Assembly (NCBI RefSeq): GCF_019266065.1
Contig: NZ_LPNR01000065.1
Span: 1-38,294 of the forward strand
Reading direction: 5' to 3'
Source: Nocardia sp. MH4
GTDB taxonomy: Bacteria > Actinomycetota > Actinomycetes > Mycobacteriales > Mycobacteriaceae
DNA: 38,294 nt
Part shown: positions 1 to 9,287 of the stretch, in pieces
Layout: every line of letters starts with the position of its first letter
Position numbering within the stretch: the stretch's first letter is position 1
The notes under the pieces: generated by a model
The model's database searches: none
What the model was told of the DNA's origin: nothing
The model's input: only the letters and a program-made list of their open reading frames with translations
Program-made: the position numbers and the translations under genes

Positions 1-1105
1 GCGCCGCCAAGCCGCCGCCGTGGCCGCCGCGGTCGCGGAGTCGGGGGCGAAGATCGCGCGTGAGCTCGAGCAGGTCGTGGCCGCCGCCGCGGCCCGGCGC
101 GACGAGCTGGTCCGGCGTCGCGGCGAATGCGCCGCCGCGCTCGAACAGGTGAAGGAGCGGTCGCGGGCGCTGACCACCCAGCTGGCCCAGCTCACCGACG
201 CCGTGCACCGCGACGAGGTCGCCAAGGCCCAGGCGGCCCTGCGCATCGAACAGCTCGAGACGACCATCTCCGAGCAGTTCGGCATCGCGCTGGCCGATCT
301 CGTGGCCGAGTACGGACCCGATGTCGCGCTGCCGCCCTCGGCGCTGGAATTGCAGGAGTACGAGGCCGCCAAGGAGCGGGGCGAGCAGGTCAGCGCGCCG
401 CAGCCGATGCCCTACGATCGGGCCACCCAGGAGCGCCGCGCCAAACGCGCCGAGAAGGACCTCAGCACCCTGGGCAAGGTGAACCCGCTGGCACTGGAGG
501 AGTTCGCGGCGCTCGAGGAGCGCTACACCTTCCTCGCCACTCAGCTCGAGGACGTCAAGAACGCGCGCAAGGACCTGCTCGACGTGGTCGCCGAGGTCGA
601 CGCGCGCATCCTGCAGGTGTTCACCGAGGCCTACGCCGACGTGGAGCGGGAGTTCGTCGGCGTCTTCGCCAAGCTGTTCCCCGGCGGCGAGGGCAGGCTG
701 GTGCTCACCGACCCCTCCGACATGCTCACCACCGGCATCGAGGTGGAGGCCAGGCCGCCGGGCAAGAAGGTCAAGCGCCTGTCGCTGCTCTCCGGCGGCG
801 AGAAGTCGCTGACGGCGGTCGCGTTGCTGGTCAGCATCTTCCGGGCCAGGCCGTCGCCGTTCTATGTGATGGACGAGGTCGAGGCGGCGCTCGACGACAC
901 CAATCTGCGCAGGCTCATCGGCCTGTTCGAGCAGTTGCGGGAGAAGAGCCAGCTGATCGTCATCACCCATCAGAAGCCGACCATGGAGATCGCCGACGCG
1001 CTCTACGGCGTCAGCATGCGCGGTGACGGCATCACCCAGGTGATCTCGCAACGGTTGAACCGCGCCGAGGTGACCGATACCGATCCGGTGGGCGCGTCGG
1101 CGTAG
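1..1105 (+). CDS. smc: Chromosome partition protein SMC, C-terminal part (5' end outside window)
   Basis: This is the distal part of an SMC ATPase, which helps compact and segregate the chromosome. The frame is open from base 2, so the gene enters from the left and only its last ~367 codons are present. The first two thirds is Ala/Glu/Arg-rich heptad sequence, i.e. the returning coiled-coil arm. The C-terminal ATPase head follows: the ABC signature [10 protein letters not shown] (about nt 779-808), Walker [14 protein letters not shown] (about nt 861-900) and the H-loop VITHQK. The Walker A motif lies in the N-terminal head outside the window. ftsY normally follows smc closely in this group; here about 4.6 kb of accessory genes separate them. 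Family assignment is firm. Confidence 0.97.
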   Translation, partial: RRQAAAVAAAVAESGAKIARELEQVVAAAAARRDELVRRRGECAAALEQVKERSRALTTQLAQLTDAVHRDEVAKAQAALRIEQLETTISEQFGIALADLVAEYGPDVALPPSALELQEYEAAKERGEQVSAPQPMPYDRATQERRAKRAEKDLSTLGKVNPLALEEFAALEERYTFLATQLEDVKNARKDLLDVVAEVDARILQVFTEAYADVEREFVGVFAKLFPGGEGRLVLTDPSDMLTTGIEVEARPPGKKVKRLSLLSGGEKSLTAVALLVSIFRARPSPFYVMDEVEAALDDTNLRRLIGLFEQLREKSQLIVITHQKPTMEIADALYGVSMRGDGITQVISQRLNRAEVTDTDPVGASA

Positions 1106-1163
1106 CTGTCCCACTGTCCGGGATGGTGAAATGGCAACACATTTCACCGATGGTGGCCGCTGT

Positions 1164-1169
1164 TAGCGT
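1164..1169 (+). promoter_or_regulatory. -10 box of a leaderless promoter for the HAD phosphatase gene
   Basis: TAGCGT matches TANNNT and ends exactly 7 nt before the ATG at 1177, so transcription would start on the start codon. There is no Shine-Dalgarno between them. A weak TTTCAC hexamer sits 16 nt upstream (1142-1147). The placement decides the start codon of the following gene. Confidence 0.6.
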
Positions 1170-1176
1170 GCGACGG

Positions 1177-1809
1177 ATGAAACGTGTTACAGCATCGCTG
1201 GTCGCCGGTATCGCGGCCGCGCTCCTCGCCCCACTGCCCGTGGCCGGCGGCGACACCGGTTCGTCGTCGCTGTCCGGCGGCGGCTCGTCGTCGTTGTCGG
1301 GCAACAAGTCCGAGCTGCCGCCGTACGCGCAGTGGATCGGCGAGATCACGCCCGTCGTGGCCGAGGCGAAGACCTATCTCGCCGGCCGGCTGCCCGGCGC
1401 GACCAAACCCGCGATCGTCTTCGACATCGACAACACGACGCTCGAGACCTCCTACAACACGGGGCTGATCATCCCGGCGATCCAGCCGGTGCTCGGCCTG
1501 GCCACCTGGGCGAAGCAGAACGGCGCCGCGATCATCTTCGTCACCGGTAGGCCCGCGCTGGTCAACGCCTATTCGCAGGCGAACCTGAGCTCGGTGGGCT
1601 ACCCGGTCGACGGGCTGTACGGCAGCGCGCCGACCACGCTGTCGGCGGGCAATGCCGGACTGGCCGAGTACAAGACCGCGAGCAGGGCCGATATCGAGAG
1701 CAGGGGCTACACGATCGTCGCCAATATCGGCAACAGCCCGTCGGACCTGTCCGGTGGGCACGCCGAGCGCACCTTCAAGTTCCCGGATTACAACGGCGCG
1801 CTGAACTGA
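1177..1809 (+). CDS. Secreted HAD-superfamily acid phosphatase (class B / IIIB-like)
   Basis: 210 aa. A typical signal peptide (MKRVTASLVAGIAAALLAPLPVAGG) is followed by a low-complexity Ser/Gly linker with a repeated SSSLSG unit, then a HAD fold. Motif I is FDIDNTTLE (nucleophile and acid/base Asp of DxDxT), motif II is FVTGRP, a motif III Lys is likely in EYKTAS, and motif IV is NIGNSPSDL. It should hydrolyse phosphomonoesters outside the membrane; the substrate cannot be read from sequence. An in-frame ATG at 1123 would add 18 residues ahead of the signal peptide and place the -10 box inside the gene, so 1177 is chosen. It stands alone after smc, with an MFS gene convergent downstream. Confidence 0.87.
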   Translation: MKRVTASLVAGIAAALLAPLPVAGGDTGSSSLSGGGSSSLSGNKSELPPYAQWIGEITPVVAEAKTYLAGRLPGATKPAIVFDIDNTTLETSYNTGLIIPAIQPVLGLATWAKQNGAAIIFVTGRPALVNAYSQANLSSVGYPVDGLYGSAPTTLSAGNAGLAEYKTASRADIESRGYTIVANIGNSPSDLSGGHAERTFKFPDYNGALN

Positions 1810-1866
1810 TCCGCGCGCGACGGCGCCGGGGAGGCCGGCATTCGCTCGGCGCTGTGGCGGGGCTTC

Positions 1867-3072
1867 TCACGGTGCGACCGGAGTCGAGTCGCGGGGGGCG
1901 ATCGCGACGAGGATCGCCGCGACCCCGATGGCGAGTGCCGCGATCGTGGCGGTCGCGGTCCAGCCGAACCACTCGACCGCGGCCGCGCCGAAGGCGGTGC
2001 CGAGGCTGCCGCCCACGAAATACACCATCATGTACGCGCTGTTGAAGCGCGCGGGCGAGGCCGGGTCGATGGCGAGCACGGTGCTCTGATTCGCGACCTG
2101 GGCGGCGAAGAGGCCGGCGTCGAACAGCGCGAGGCAGACCAGCGTCACCACGGTGCCGGTCAGGCTGGTGCCCAGGACGATCGCGGCGACACCGGCCAGG
2201 GCGAGACCGATCAGCAGGACCCGCCGGGGGCCGACGCGATCGGTCCATCCGCCCGCGATCCGCGTCGCCGCGATGCCCGACAGCCCTGCCAGGGCGTACA
2301 GGCCGATCTGTTCCGCCGAATACGAGAACGGCGGCTCGGACAGCGCGACCGCGAGTCCGCTCCACACCGCGCAGAACGCGAAGAACCACAGCGCGCCGCG
2401 GATCGACGCGGTCCGCAGTGTGCCGTCGCGTGCCATCAGGCGGGGGAGGGAACGCAGCGTCCGGAGGTAGCCGCGATCGCTGGTGCCCCGCTCGGTCGGC
2501 AGCACGGCCAGGCAGCCGAGCGCGACGCACCCGCAGGCGGCCGCGAACGTCAGTTGCATCGCACGCCAGCCGATCTCGTCGGCGAGCCACCCGCCGACGA
2601 TGCGCCCGGCCAGGATGCCTGCCGAGATCCCCGCGGTCACGATGCCGAGGATCGTCGCGCGCCGATCCGGTGACGCGAGCCGTCCCGCCACCGAACTGAG
2701 CCCGGCGCCCACCGCCGAACACGCCCCGACCACGCCGATCACCACCCCCAGCTGCCACGGTCGGCCGACCGTCGCGCTCATCGCCAATGCCGCGGCGAGC
2801 ACCGCGAACTGGACCGCGAGCAGCCGCGCGGGCGAGAACCGGTCGACCAGCGGGACCAGCAGCCCGAGCCCTACCAGATACCCGACCGGCCCGCACGCCA
2901 GCGCGGTCCCCACGACCGCGATCCCCGCGCCCACCGAGTCCGCGACATCCGCGATCGCGGATTGCAGCGGATACAGCGCCGAGGTCCCCAGCGCGGCAGC
3001 CGATGACATGAACAACACGACAGAGCCACGCAGCGGAGTTCTCGGCCTCGTGGCGACAGGTTCAGCATGCAC
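1867..3072 (-). CDS. MFS transporter, drug/metabolite exporter type
   Basis: 401 aa, about 12 hydrophobic segments, the usual size for the major facilitator superfamily. Motif-A-like loops follow TM2 (PLVDRFSPARLL) and TM8 (GGWTDRVGPRRVLL), and a glycine-rich motif-C-like stretch (GVVGACSAVGAGLSSVAG) lies in the first half, which suggests a proton-driven exporter. The substrate is unknown. The start is a GTG preceded by TACCGT and an 8-nt gap, with no Shine-Dalgarno, as in other leaderless genes here. It is convergent with the HAD phosphatase gene. The next gene upstream lies 341 bp away on the same strand, so an operon with it is unlikely. Confidence 0.87.
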   Translation of the reverse strand: MHAEPVATRPRTPLRGSVVLFMSSAAALGTSALYPLQSAIADVADSVGAGIAVVGTALACGPVGYLVGLGLLVPLVDRFSPARLLAVQFAVLAAALAMSATVGRPWQLGVVIGVVGACSAVGAGLSSVAGRLASPDRRATILGIVTAGISAGILAGRIVGGWLADEIGWRAMQLTFAAACGCVALGCLAVLPTERGTSDRGYLRTLRSLPRLMARDGTLRTASIRGALWFFAFCAVWSGLAVALSEPPFSYSAEQIGLYALAGLSGIAATRIAGGWTDRVGPRRVLLIGLALAGVAAIVLGTSLTGTVVTLVCLALFDAGLFAAQVANQSTVLAIDPASPARFNSAYMMVYFVGGSLGTAFGAAAVEWFGWTATATIAALAIGVAAILVAIAPRDSTPVAP

Positions 3073-3080
3073 AACGACCG

Positions 3081-3086
3081 ACGGTA
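3081..3086 (-). promoter_or_regulatory. -10 box of a leaderless promoter for the MFS gene
   Basis: On the minus strand TACCGT lies 8 nt before the GTG start at 3072. It matches TANNNT and no ribosome binding site is visible in between. Confidence 0.45.
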
Positions 3087-3413
3087 GGAAGCCGCCGAAC
3101 CGGTCGCTGGCGGGATAACGACGTCACCGTCACGACCCGCCGACCAGGTGTGGTGATGCGGTGAGACCCGACAGACCACCCTCCACTGCGCCGCATCGCC
3201 CGAGCGTGCCGGAGCCTGAACCGTGCGCAGAGAGCCCGCTCGAGCCACCGGGAGCCGCGCGGTATCGGCCTGCCACCGCCCGGCGTGACAAGGCTCGGCG
3301 GGCCTGGTCAGGTGACCGGCACCCTGGCCGGAATCCGCGCTGTGCTGCCGGGGCTACGCCGCGTGGCTGCGCGCTGTTGCCTGGTCGCACGGCTGCGGCG
3401 GGCGACGCGGTGG
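3087..3413. other. Intergenic stretch with no recognisable gene
   Basis: This stretch lies between the 5' end of the MFS gene and the 3' end of the NmrA-like gene. The open frames across it on both strands translate to Arg/Pro/Ala-rich sequence without any domain. I see no tRNA, strong terminator or repeat. Confidence 0.5.
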
Positions 3414-4325
3414 TCAGGCGGTCGGGGCGGGCTCGTCGAGCTCGGCCGATATTTTCGCCGCTCCGCCCGTGGCCAGCCATTCCCGCAGGGTTGTGAGGCC
3501 CGGGTACAGCGCGCGCAGGGCGGGGAGGTCGGCGTGCCAGCCGCCGGTTTCGCGGATCAATCGCCAGGTGTTGCCCAGTTGGGGGCCGATCGCCTCGGCC
3601 TCGGATTCGTCGATCTCGCGGTAGTGGATCGCCCGGCCGGTGGCCTCGGCGATGGCCGCGGCGGCCGCGACCGGGGTGATCGCCTCGCTCGCCAGCTCCA
3701 GGGTCCGGCCGTGCCAGTCGGCCGGAGCGGCGAAGGCCAGCGCGGCGAAGGCGGCGATGTCGGCCAGGGCGACCATCTGGAGCGGCTGATCGGCGGGGAA
3801 CAGGTGGCGGTGTTCCCCGCCCGCCCTGATGCCGTCGACCGGCGATCCCCGCAGGAGGTAGTTCTCCATGAACCGCACCGGGCGCAGCACGGTGTAGCGC
3901 AGGCCGGACGCGGCGACCGCGTCCTCGATCCGGCGTTTGCCCTCCTGGCCCCACGAGTCGGCCGAGCCGAGCGCGGCCACGCCGGTGAACACGATCTGGT
4001 CGGTGCCCGCGGCGCGCGCGGCATCGACCATGGCGACACCACGGCGGCCCTCATCGCCCGCGTTCCAGCCGCTCGGGCCGTAATCGACTGGGGGAACGAG
4101 GAATACGGCCCGGACCCCGGTGGCGGCCGCCCGCAGCGAGGCGGGATCGTCGAAATCGCCGATCGCCAGCTCGGCGCCGGCCTCGGCCAGGGCGCGGGCC
4201 GCCGGCGCGGCGGGATCGCGGACGAGGGCGCGGACCGGGTGTCCGTCGGCCAGCAGTTTCCCGGCGGTGGCGCCGCCCTGCTTGCCGGTCGCGCCGGTGA
4301 TCAGAACGGGCAGTGCTGAAGTCAT
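3414..4325 (-). CDS. NmrA-family NAD(P)-binding protein
   Basis: 303 aa atypical short-chain dehydrogenase. The N-terminus has the dinucleotide-binding glycine motif ITGATGKQGG (residues 10-19) after a beta strand, then VRALVRDP, where Arg residues favour NADP(H), and GDFDDPASL. The middle has VFTGVAALGSADSW, and ENYLLRG fits the substrate pocket of NmrA/HSCARG-like proteins. These act as redox-sensing regulators or as NAD(P)H:quinone or isoflavone-type reductases; sequence alone does not separate these. A GGAG lies ~12 nt upstream of the ATG. It is divergent from a TetR gene over a 112-bp region with palindromes, so it is probably that regulator's target. Confidence 0.85.
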   Translation of the reverse strand: MTSALPVLITGATGKQGGATAGKLLADGHPVRALVRDPAAPAARALAEAGAELAIGDFDDPASLRAAATGVRAVFLVPPVDYGPSGWNAGDEGRRGVAMVDAARAAGTDQIVFTGVAALGSADSWGQEGKRRIEDAVAASGLRYTVLRPVRFMENYLLRGSPVDGIRAGGEHRHLFPADQPLQMVALADIAAFAALAFAAPADWHGRTLELASEAITPVAAAAAIAEATGRAIHYREIDESEAEAIGPQLGNTWRLIRETGGWHADLPALRALYPGLTTLREWLATGGAAKISAELDEPAPTA

Positions 4326-4350
4326 TGCGGATGAGCTCCGTTTCGTTCCC

Positions 4351-4356
4351 TATAAT
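4351..4356 (+). promoter_or_regulatory. Consensus -10 box for the TetR regulator gene
   Basis: TATAAT, a perfect -10 hexamer that is rare in DNA this GC-rich, lies directly before the first palindrome. The transcription start would fall inside that palindrome, giving a leader of about 75 nt. No good -35 hexamer is seen at 17 nt; TTGCGG lies 20 nt upstream. Confidence 0.45.
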
Positions 4357-4372
4357 CGGGTCGGTCGACCCG
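4357..4372. promoter_or_regulatory. Candidate TetR operator 1
   Basis: Inverted repeat CGGGTC-GGTC-GACCCG with 6-bp arms and a 4-bp spacer, immediately downstream of TATAAT in the divergent TetR/NmrA region. It shares both arms with the palindrome at 4391-4402. Autoregulation by the adjacent TetR protein is inferred. Confidence 0.5.
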
Positions 4373-4390
4373 TATTCCGGACGGTACGGG

Positions 4391-4402
4391 CGGGTCGACC
4401 CG
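4391..4402. promoter_or_regulatory. Candidate TetR operator 2
   Basis: Perfect 12-bp palindrome CGGGTCGACCCG with the same arms as operator 1. The two centres are 32 bp apart, about three helical turns, so bound dimers would lie on one face of the DNA. Confidence 0.5.
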
Positions 4403-4437
4403 GTTGACCAGGTGTGGTGCAGGGAAGGCGTAACGAA

Positions 4438-5202
4438 ATGTCCGTCGACAACGGCGCGGAACCGGCCATCCGGGCCGACGCCCGGCGTAACCGGGCCCTC
4501 GTGCTGGCCGCCGCGCAGCGCGCGCTCGCCGAACGCGGCACCACCGTCTCGCTGGCGGAGGTCGCCCGCCGGGCCGGCGTCGGCGCGGGCACCGTTCACC
4601 GGCACTTCCCGACCAAGACCGATCTCCTGGAGGCGGTGATGCAGCAGCGGGTCGACCGGCTCGCCGCGCTGGCCGCCGAGCACCTGGCCGATCCCGACCC
4701 CGGCGCGGCCTTCTTCGCGCTGTGCACCCACGTCATCGTGACGACGCCGGGCAACAAGGACCTCTGTGACCTGGTGCAATCCGACGACGGCTGGCCACGA
4801 GCCCTGCTTCGCGGCGCGGGCAACCGCTTCCATCGGGCGCTGGGCGCCCTGCTCGCCGCCGCCCAGCGGCAGGGCACCGTTCGCGCCGATGTCGGCGTCG
4901 CCGACGTGCTCGACATCTTCACCGGCTGCGTGGCGATCCAACGGCATCGGCGCGCGGGCGAGCCGCTCGCGCCCGCTGTCGTGCTCGTCCTCGACGCCCT
5001 GCGCGCCCGCCCGGCGGGCGTCACGGAACCGGCGCCGTCAGGCCGTGACGAAACGGGTCCGGGTGACGAAACTCCGCGCTGTCCCGTGTGCGCCGCACCG
5101 GTGCGCCGATCGGCCACCGGCAGGCCCGCCCGCTACTGCTCGGCAGCCTGCCGGCAGAAGGCGCACCGCAGGCGCCACCCCGTGCCTACAGCAGATCGCT
5201 GA
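4438..5202 (+). CDS. TetR-family regulator with C-terminal four-cysteine zinc-finger-like tail
   Basis: 254 aa. The N-terminal TetR helix-turn-helix spans residues ~37-57 (VSLAEVARRAGVGAGTVHRHF). A helical ligand/dimer domain runs to ~200. A hydrophilic linker then leads to a tail with CPVC and, 15 residues on, CSAAC, followed by the basic stretch RQKAHRRRH. The C-x2-C-x15-C-x3-C pattern is that of a small zinc-binding module and is not part of the standard TetR fold. The ATG at 4438 is preceded by AGGGAAGG at good distance; an in-frame GTG at 4414 lacks this. It is divergent from the NmrA-like gene, and its 3' end overlaps the convergent DUF2237 gene by 17 bp. The ligand is unknown. Confidence 0.9.
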   Translation: MSVDNGAEPAIRADARRNRALVLAAAQRALAERGTTVSLAEVARRAGVGAGTVHRHFPTKTDLLEAVMQQRVDRLAALAAEHLADPDPGAAFFALCTHVIVTTPGNKDLCDLVQSDDGWPRALLRGAGNRFHRALGALLAAAQRQGTVRADVGVADVLDIFTGCVAIQRHRRAGEPLAPAVVLVLDALRARPAGVTEPAPSGRDETGPGDETPRCPVCAAPVRRSATGRPARYCSAACRQKAHRRRHPVPTADR

Positions 5203-5575
5203 CGTCGTCCGGCACGTCCACGGCGTATTTGCGGAGGATGTCCATGGAGATGACCTCCAGGGCGTTCTCGTGCGTCGCGGCCAGCACCACCGGTGCGGCG
5301 ACGCCGTCCTCGTGCGCGTGCAACCAGCGCACCGCCACCACACACCAGCGGTCGCCCGGCTGCAGGCCGGGGAAGTTGTTCTCCGGACGCGGAGTGCTGA
5401 GGTCGTTGCCGATGGATGCCTGATGCTCCAGGAATTCCGCCGTCACGACCGTGCACACGGTGTGGCTGCCGAGATCCTCCGGACCGGTGCTGCAGCAGCC
5501 GTCCCGGTAGAAGCCCGTGAGAGGATCGGTGCCGCACTCTTCCAGCGGCCCCCCAAGCACGTTTCGATCGGTCAC
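5186..5575 (-). CDS. DUF2237 family protein
   Basis: 129 aa and soluble, a full-length member of the DUF2237 family, which has no established function as far as I know. The family's cysteine- and acid-rich signatures are present: PLEECGTDPLTGFYRDGCC, TGPEDLGSHTVC, GNDLSTPRPENNFPGL and GDRWCVVAVRW. The many conserved Cys, His and Asp residues could bind a metal; that is inference. The start is GTG with TAGGAT 7 nt upstream and no Shine-Dalgarno (leaderless type). It is divergent from ftsY and overlaps the TetR 3' end by 17 bp tail to tail. Confidence 0.92.
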   Translation of the reverse strand: MTDRNVLGGPLEECGTDPLTGFYRDGCCSTGPEDLGSHTVCTVVTAEFLEHQASIGNDLSTPRPENNFPGLQPGDRWCVVAVRWLHAHEDGVAAPVVLAATHENALEVISMDILRKYAVDVPDDVSDLL

Positions 5576-5582
5576 GTCGCCG

Positions 5583-5588
5583 ATCCTA
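5583..5588 (-). promoter_or_regulatory. -10 box of a leaderless promoter for the DUF2237 gene
   Basis: Minus-strand TAGGAT lies 7 nt before the GTG at 5575. No ribosome binding site lies between them. Confidence 0.6.
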
Positions 5589-5717
5589 TGGGGCGAGCGC
5601 CAGAAGTTCCGCAGGACAACGAATCTGTAGTGTTTCCCCGGCGTGCCGATGCGCTCCGTCCCTCGTCACCGACCCGCCGCGCCGACGCCGCCGACGTGCC
5701 GCGATCCGCCTCCCGAA

Positions 5718-5723
5718 TAGACT
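5718..5723 (+). promoter_or_regulatory. -10 box of a leaderless promoter for ftsY
   Basis: TAGACT lies 7 nt before the GTG at 5731, so the first transcribed base would be the G of the start codon. There is no Shine-Dalgarno sequence. Confidence 0.65.
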
Positions 5724-5730
5724 CTGCCGG

Positions 5731-7221
5731 GTGAGTTCGCAAGCGTGGATCCTGATCGCCGCGATCGCCGCCGTGCTGTTGGTGGCGCTCGTCGCGGGTT
5801 TCGTCCTGTACAAGCGGCGCCAGATCTCCCTGGCACCGCCCGAGCCGGACAAGGAGTTGACGGACCGGTCCGGTGGGTACACCGCGTCCGGCGGATTCAG
5901 TTTCAGTCAGGGTGGGTCGGCGCCCACGCTGCCACGACCCGAACCGGTGGGGGAGCGCACCGACGACGAGGGGCAGCCGCACGTCGGCGACGACGCCGCC
6001 GTCCCGCGCGACGCCCCCCGCCGCGGCATCACCGACGTCCCGCTGCCCGAGGCCGATGTCCAGGCCGCCGAGACCGTGGTCGTCCCGGACGACCTGAGCT
6101 CCCTGGACACCACCGCGACCGAGACCGCGCCCACCGAGACCGCGCCCACCGACACCGTCCCCGTCGAGACGGCACTGGCCGAGACCGAACCCACCCCGGC
6201 CGAGACCGCGCCCGCCGAACCTGTCGCCGAGGCCCCCGCCCCGACCGCGCCCGCCGAGGTCGACGCGGTCGCCGCCGCGATCGAGGAGATCGACCCCACC
6301 TCCGGCCGGCTCGAGCGCCTGCGCGGCAGGCTGTCCCGTTCGCAGAACGCGGTCGGCAAGAGCCTGCTCGGTCTGCTCGGCGGTGGTGACCTCGACGAGG
6401 ACTCGTGGGAGGAGGTCGAGGACACCCTGGTGCTGGCCGATATCGGCACCGCGAGCACCGCGAAGATCGTCGAGCGCCTGCGCGAGGAGATGGCCGCGCG
6501 CAGCGTGCGCACACCGGAGCAGGCCCGCGCCGCCCTGCGTGACGTGCTGATCGAGGCGCTGCGCCCCGAGCTGGACCGGTCCATCCACGCGTTGCCGCAC
6601 GCCGACCATCCGGCGATCCTGCTGGTCGTCGGCGTCAACGGCACCGGCAAGACCACCACCACCGGCAAACTGGCCCGGGTGCTCGTCGCCGACGGCCGCC
6701 GGGTGCTGCTCGGCGCCGCCGACACCTTCCGCGCCGCCGCCGCCGATCAGCTACAGACCTGGGGCGAGCGGGTCGGCGCCGAGACCGTGCGTGGCAAGGA
6801 AGCCGCCGACCCGGCCGCCGTCGCCTTCGACGCGGTCACCGCCGGCATCGATCGCGGGGTCGACGCGGTCCTGATCGATACCGCGGGTCGCTTGCACACC
6901 AAGACCGGCCTGATGGACGAGCTGGGCAAGGTCAAGCGCGTCGTGGAGAAGAAGGCCGAGGTCGACGAGGTCCTGCTGGTGCTCGACTCGACCGTCGGCC
7001 AGAACGGCCTGATGCAGGCGCGGGTCTTCGCCGATGTCGTCGACATCACCGGCGTCGTGCTGACCAAGCTGGACGGCACCGCCAAGGGCGGCATCGTGTT
7101 CCAGGTGCAGCACGAGCTGGGCGTGCCGGTGAAGCTCGTCGGTCTGGGCGAGGGCGCCGACGATCTGGCGCCGTTCGAGCCCGGTGCCTTCGTCGACGCC
7201 CTGCTCGGCGGCGCCGCGTAG
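5731..7221 (+). CDS. ftsY: Signal recognition particle receptor FtsY
   Basis: 496 aa. SRP receptor GTPase that pairs with Ffh (encoded at 12233) to deliver ribosome-nascent chains to the Sec translocon. Residues ~5-27 form a hydrophobic segment (WILIAAIAAVLLVALVAGFVLY), so this FtsY has a transmembrane anchor. A long acidic Thr/Pro/Ala/Glu linker follows, with ETAPT repeats around residues 130-170. The N domain begins near residue 190. The G domain has G1 GVNGTGKTTTTGKLA (from 301), DTFRAAAADQ (331), DTAGRL (383) and TKLDGTAKGG (445). The GTG start is fixed by the -10 box 7 nt upstream. A strong hairpin ends the transcript. Confidence 0.98.
   Translation: MSSQAWILIAAIAAVLLVALVAGFVLYKRRQISLAPPEPDKELTDRSGGYTASGGFSFSQGGSAPTLPRPEPVGERTDDEGQPHVGDDAAVPRDAPRRGITDVPLPEADVQAAETVVVPDDLSSLDTTATETAPTETAPTDTVPVETALAETEPTPAETAPAEPVAEAPAPTAPAEVDAVAAAIEEIDPTSGRLERLRGRLSRSQNAVGKSLLGLLGGGDLDEDSWEEVEDTLVLADIGTASTAKIVERLREEMAARSVRTPEQARAALRDVLIEALRPELDRSIHALPHADHPAILLVVGVNGTGKTTTTGKLARVLVADGRRVLLGAADTFRAAAADQLQTWGERVGAETVRGKEAADPAAVAFDAVTAGIDRGVDAVLIDTAGRLHTKTGLMDELGKVKRVVEKKAEVDEVLLVLDSTVGQNGLMQARVFADVVDITGVVLTKLDGTAKGGIVFQVQHELGVPVKLVGLGEGADDLAPFEPGAFVDALLGGAA
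6121..6150 (+). repeat. 15-bp tandem repeat (two perfect copies) inside ftsY
   Basis: Two exact copies of GAGACCGCGCCCACC, followed by a degenerate third. They encode the Glu-Thr-Ala-Pro-Thr units of the acidic linker. The repeats keep frame, so copy-number change would lengthen the linker without destroying FtsY. Confidence 0.8.
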
Positions 7222-7230
7222 TCAGCCGGC

Positions 7231-7264
7231 GATGCCCGCCCGATCCAGCGATCGGGCGGGCATC
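7231..7264 (+). terminator. Rho-independent terminator of ftsY
   Basis: A perfect 15-bp stem (7231-7245 with 7250-7264) and 4-nt loop CAGC begins 10 bp after the ftsY stop codon. A short T-run (TTTT at 7269-7272) follows. It separates ftsY from the amt operon. Confidence 0.85.
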
Positions 7265-7403
7265 GCTGTTTTCCAGGGGAAACGCCGTGCCCGCCTCCCC
7301 GCGCGAACGCCGGGCGAACCGCACACTCGTACCGGTCTCACCGTGAGGCGACAAGTGGTGGCCAACCGCACGAAACGTGGAAGCAACACAACCGCGCTAT
7401 CCG

Positions 7404-7441
7404 TTCACTCAGGTGAAACACCACAGCTCAACGGATGAAAC
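7404..7441 (+). promoter_or_regulatory. GlnR-type nitrogen operator upstream of amt
   Basis: The layout is TTCAC-n6-GAAAC-n6-GCTCA-n6-GAAAC, with half-sites starting at 7404, 7415, 7426 and 7437. The exact 11-bp steps and the two perfect GAAAC half-sites match the actinobacterial GlnR box (gTnAC-n6-GAAAC repeated). The first GTNAC-type half is good and the third is poor. It lies 73 bp before the amt start. GlnR would activate amt-glnB-glnD under nitrogen limitation. AmtR control, known from corynebacteria, is less likely from this motif. Confidence 0.7.
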
Positions 7442-7513
7442 ACCGAGTGGCGACCCTTCTGTACAGGTCCTTTTGCCGTCATCGGCAGGGCCCGAGATGA
7501 GGAGGAACACAAG

Positions 7514-9204
<1,691 letters not shown>

Positions 9205-9239
9205 TTCGGTAGCGACGCACGGTTGTAAACGATCGAGCG

Positions 9240-9283
9240 GCGGCCCCGCTCCCACCGGTACGACCCGGTCGGGGCGGGGCCGC
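9240..9283 (+). terminator. Hairpin between glnB and glnD
   Basis: A 10-bp perfect outer stem (GCGGCCCCGC, 9240-9249, with 9274-9283) encloses an inner ACCGG/CCGGT pairing. There is no T-run, so it is probably a partial terminator or attenuator that lowers glnD expression relative to amt-glnB. Confidence 0.55.
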
Positions 9284-9287
9284 CCGC

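Noticed and set aside
1824..1857. A weak inverted repeat between the convergent HAD and MFS genes
   Set aside because: Only 6-bp arms with a long loop and no T-run, so it is below what I would call a terminator.
3130..3954. A 274-codon minus-strand frame running from the gap into the NmrA-like gene
   Set aside because: It overlaps the NmrA-like gene in another frame and gives Arg/Pro/Gly-rich sequence without a domain.
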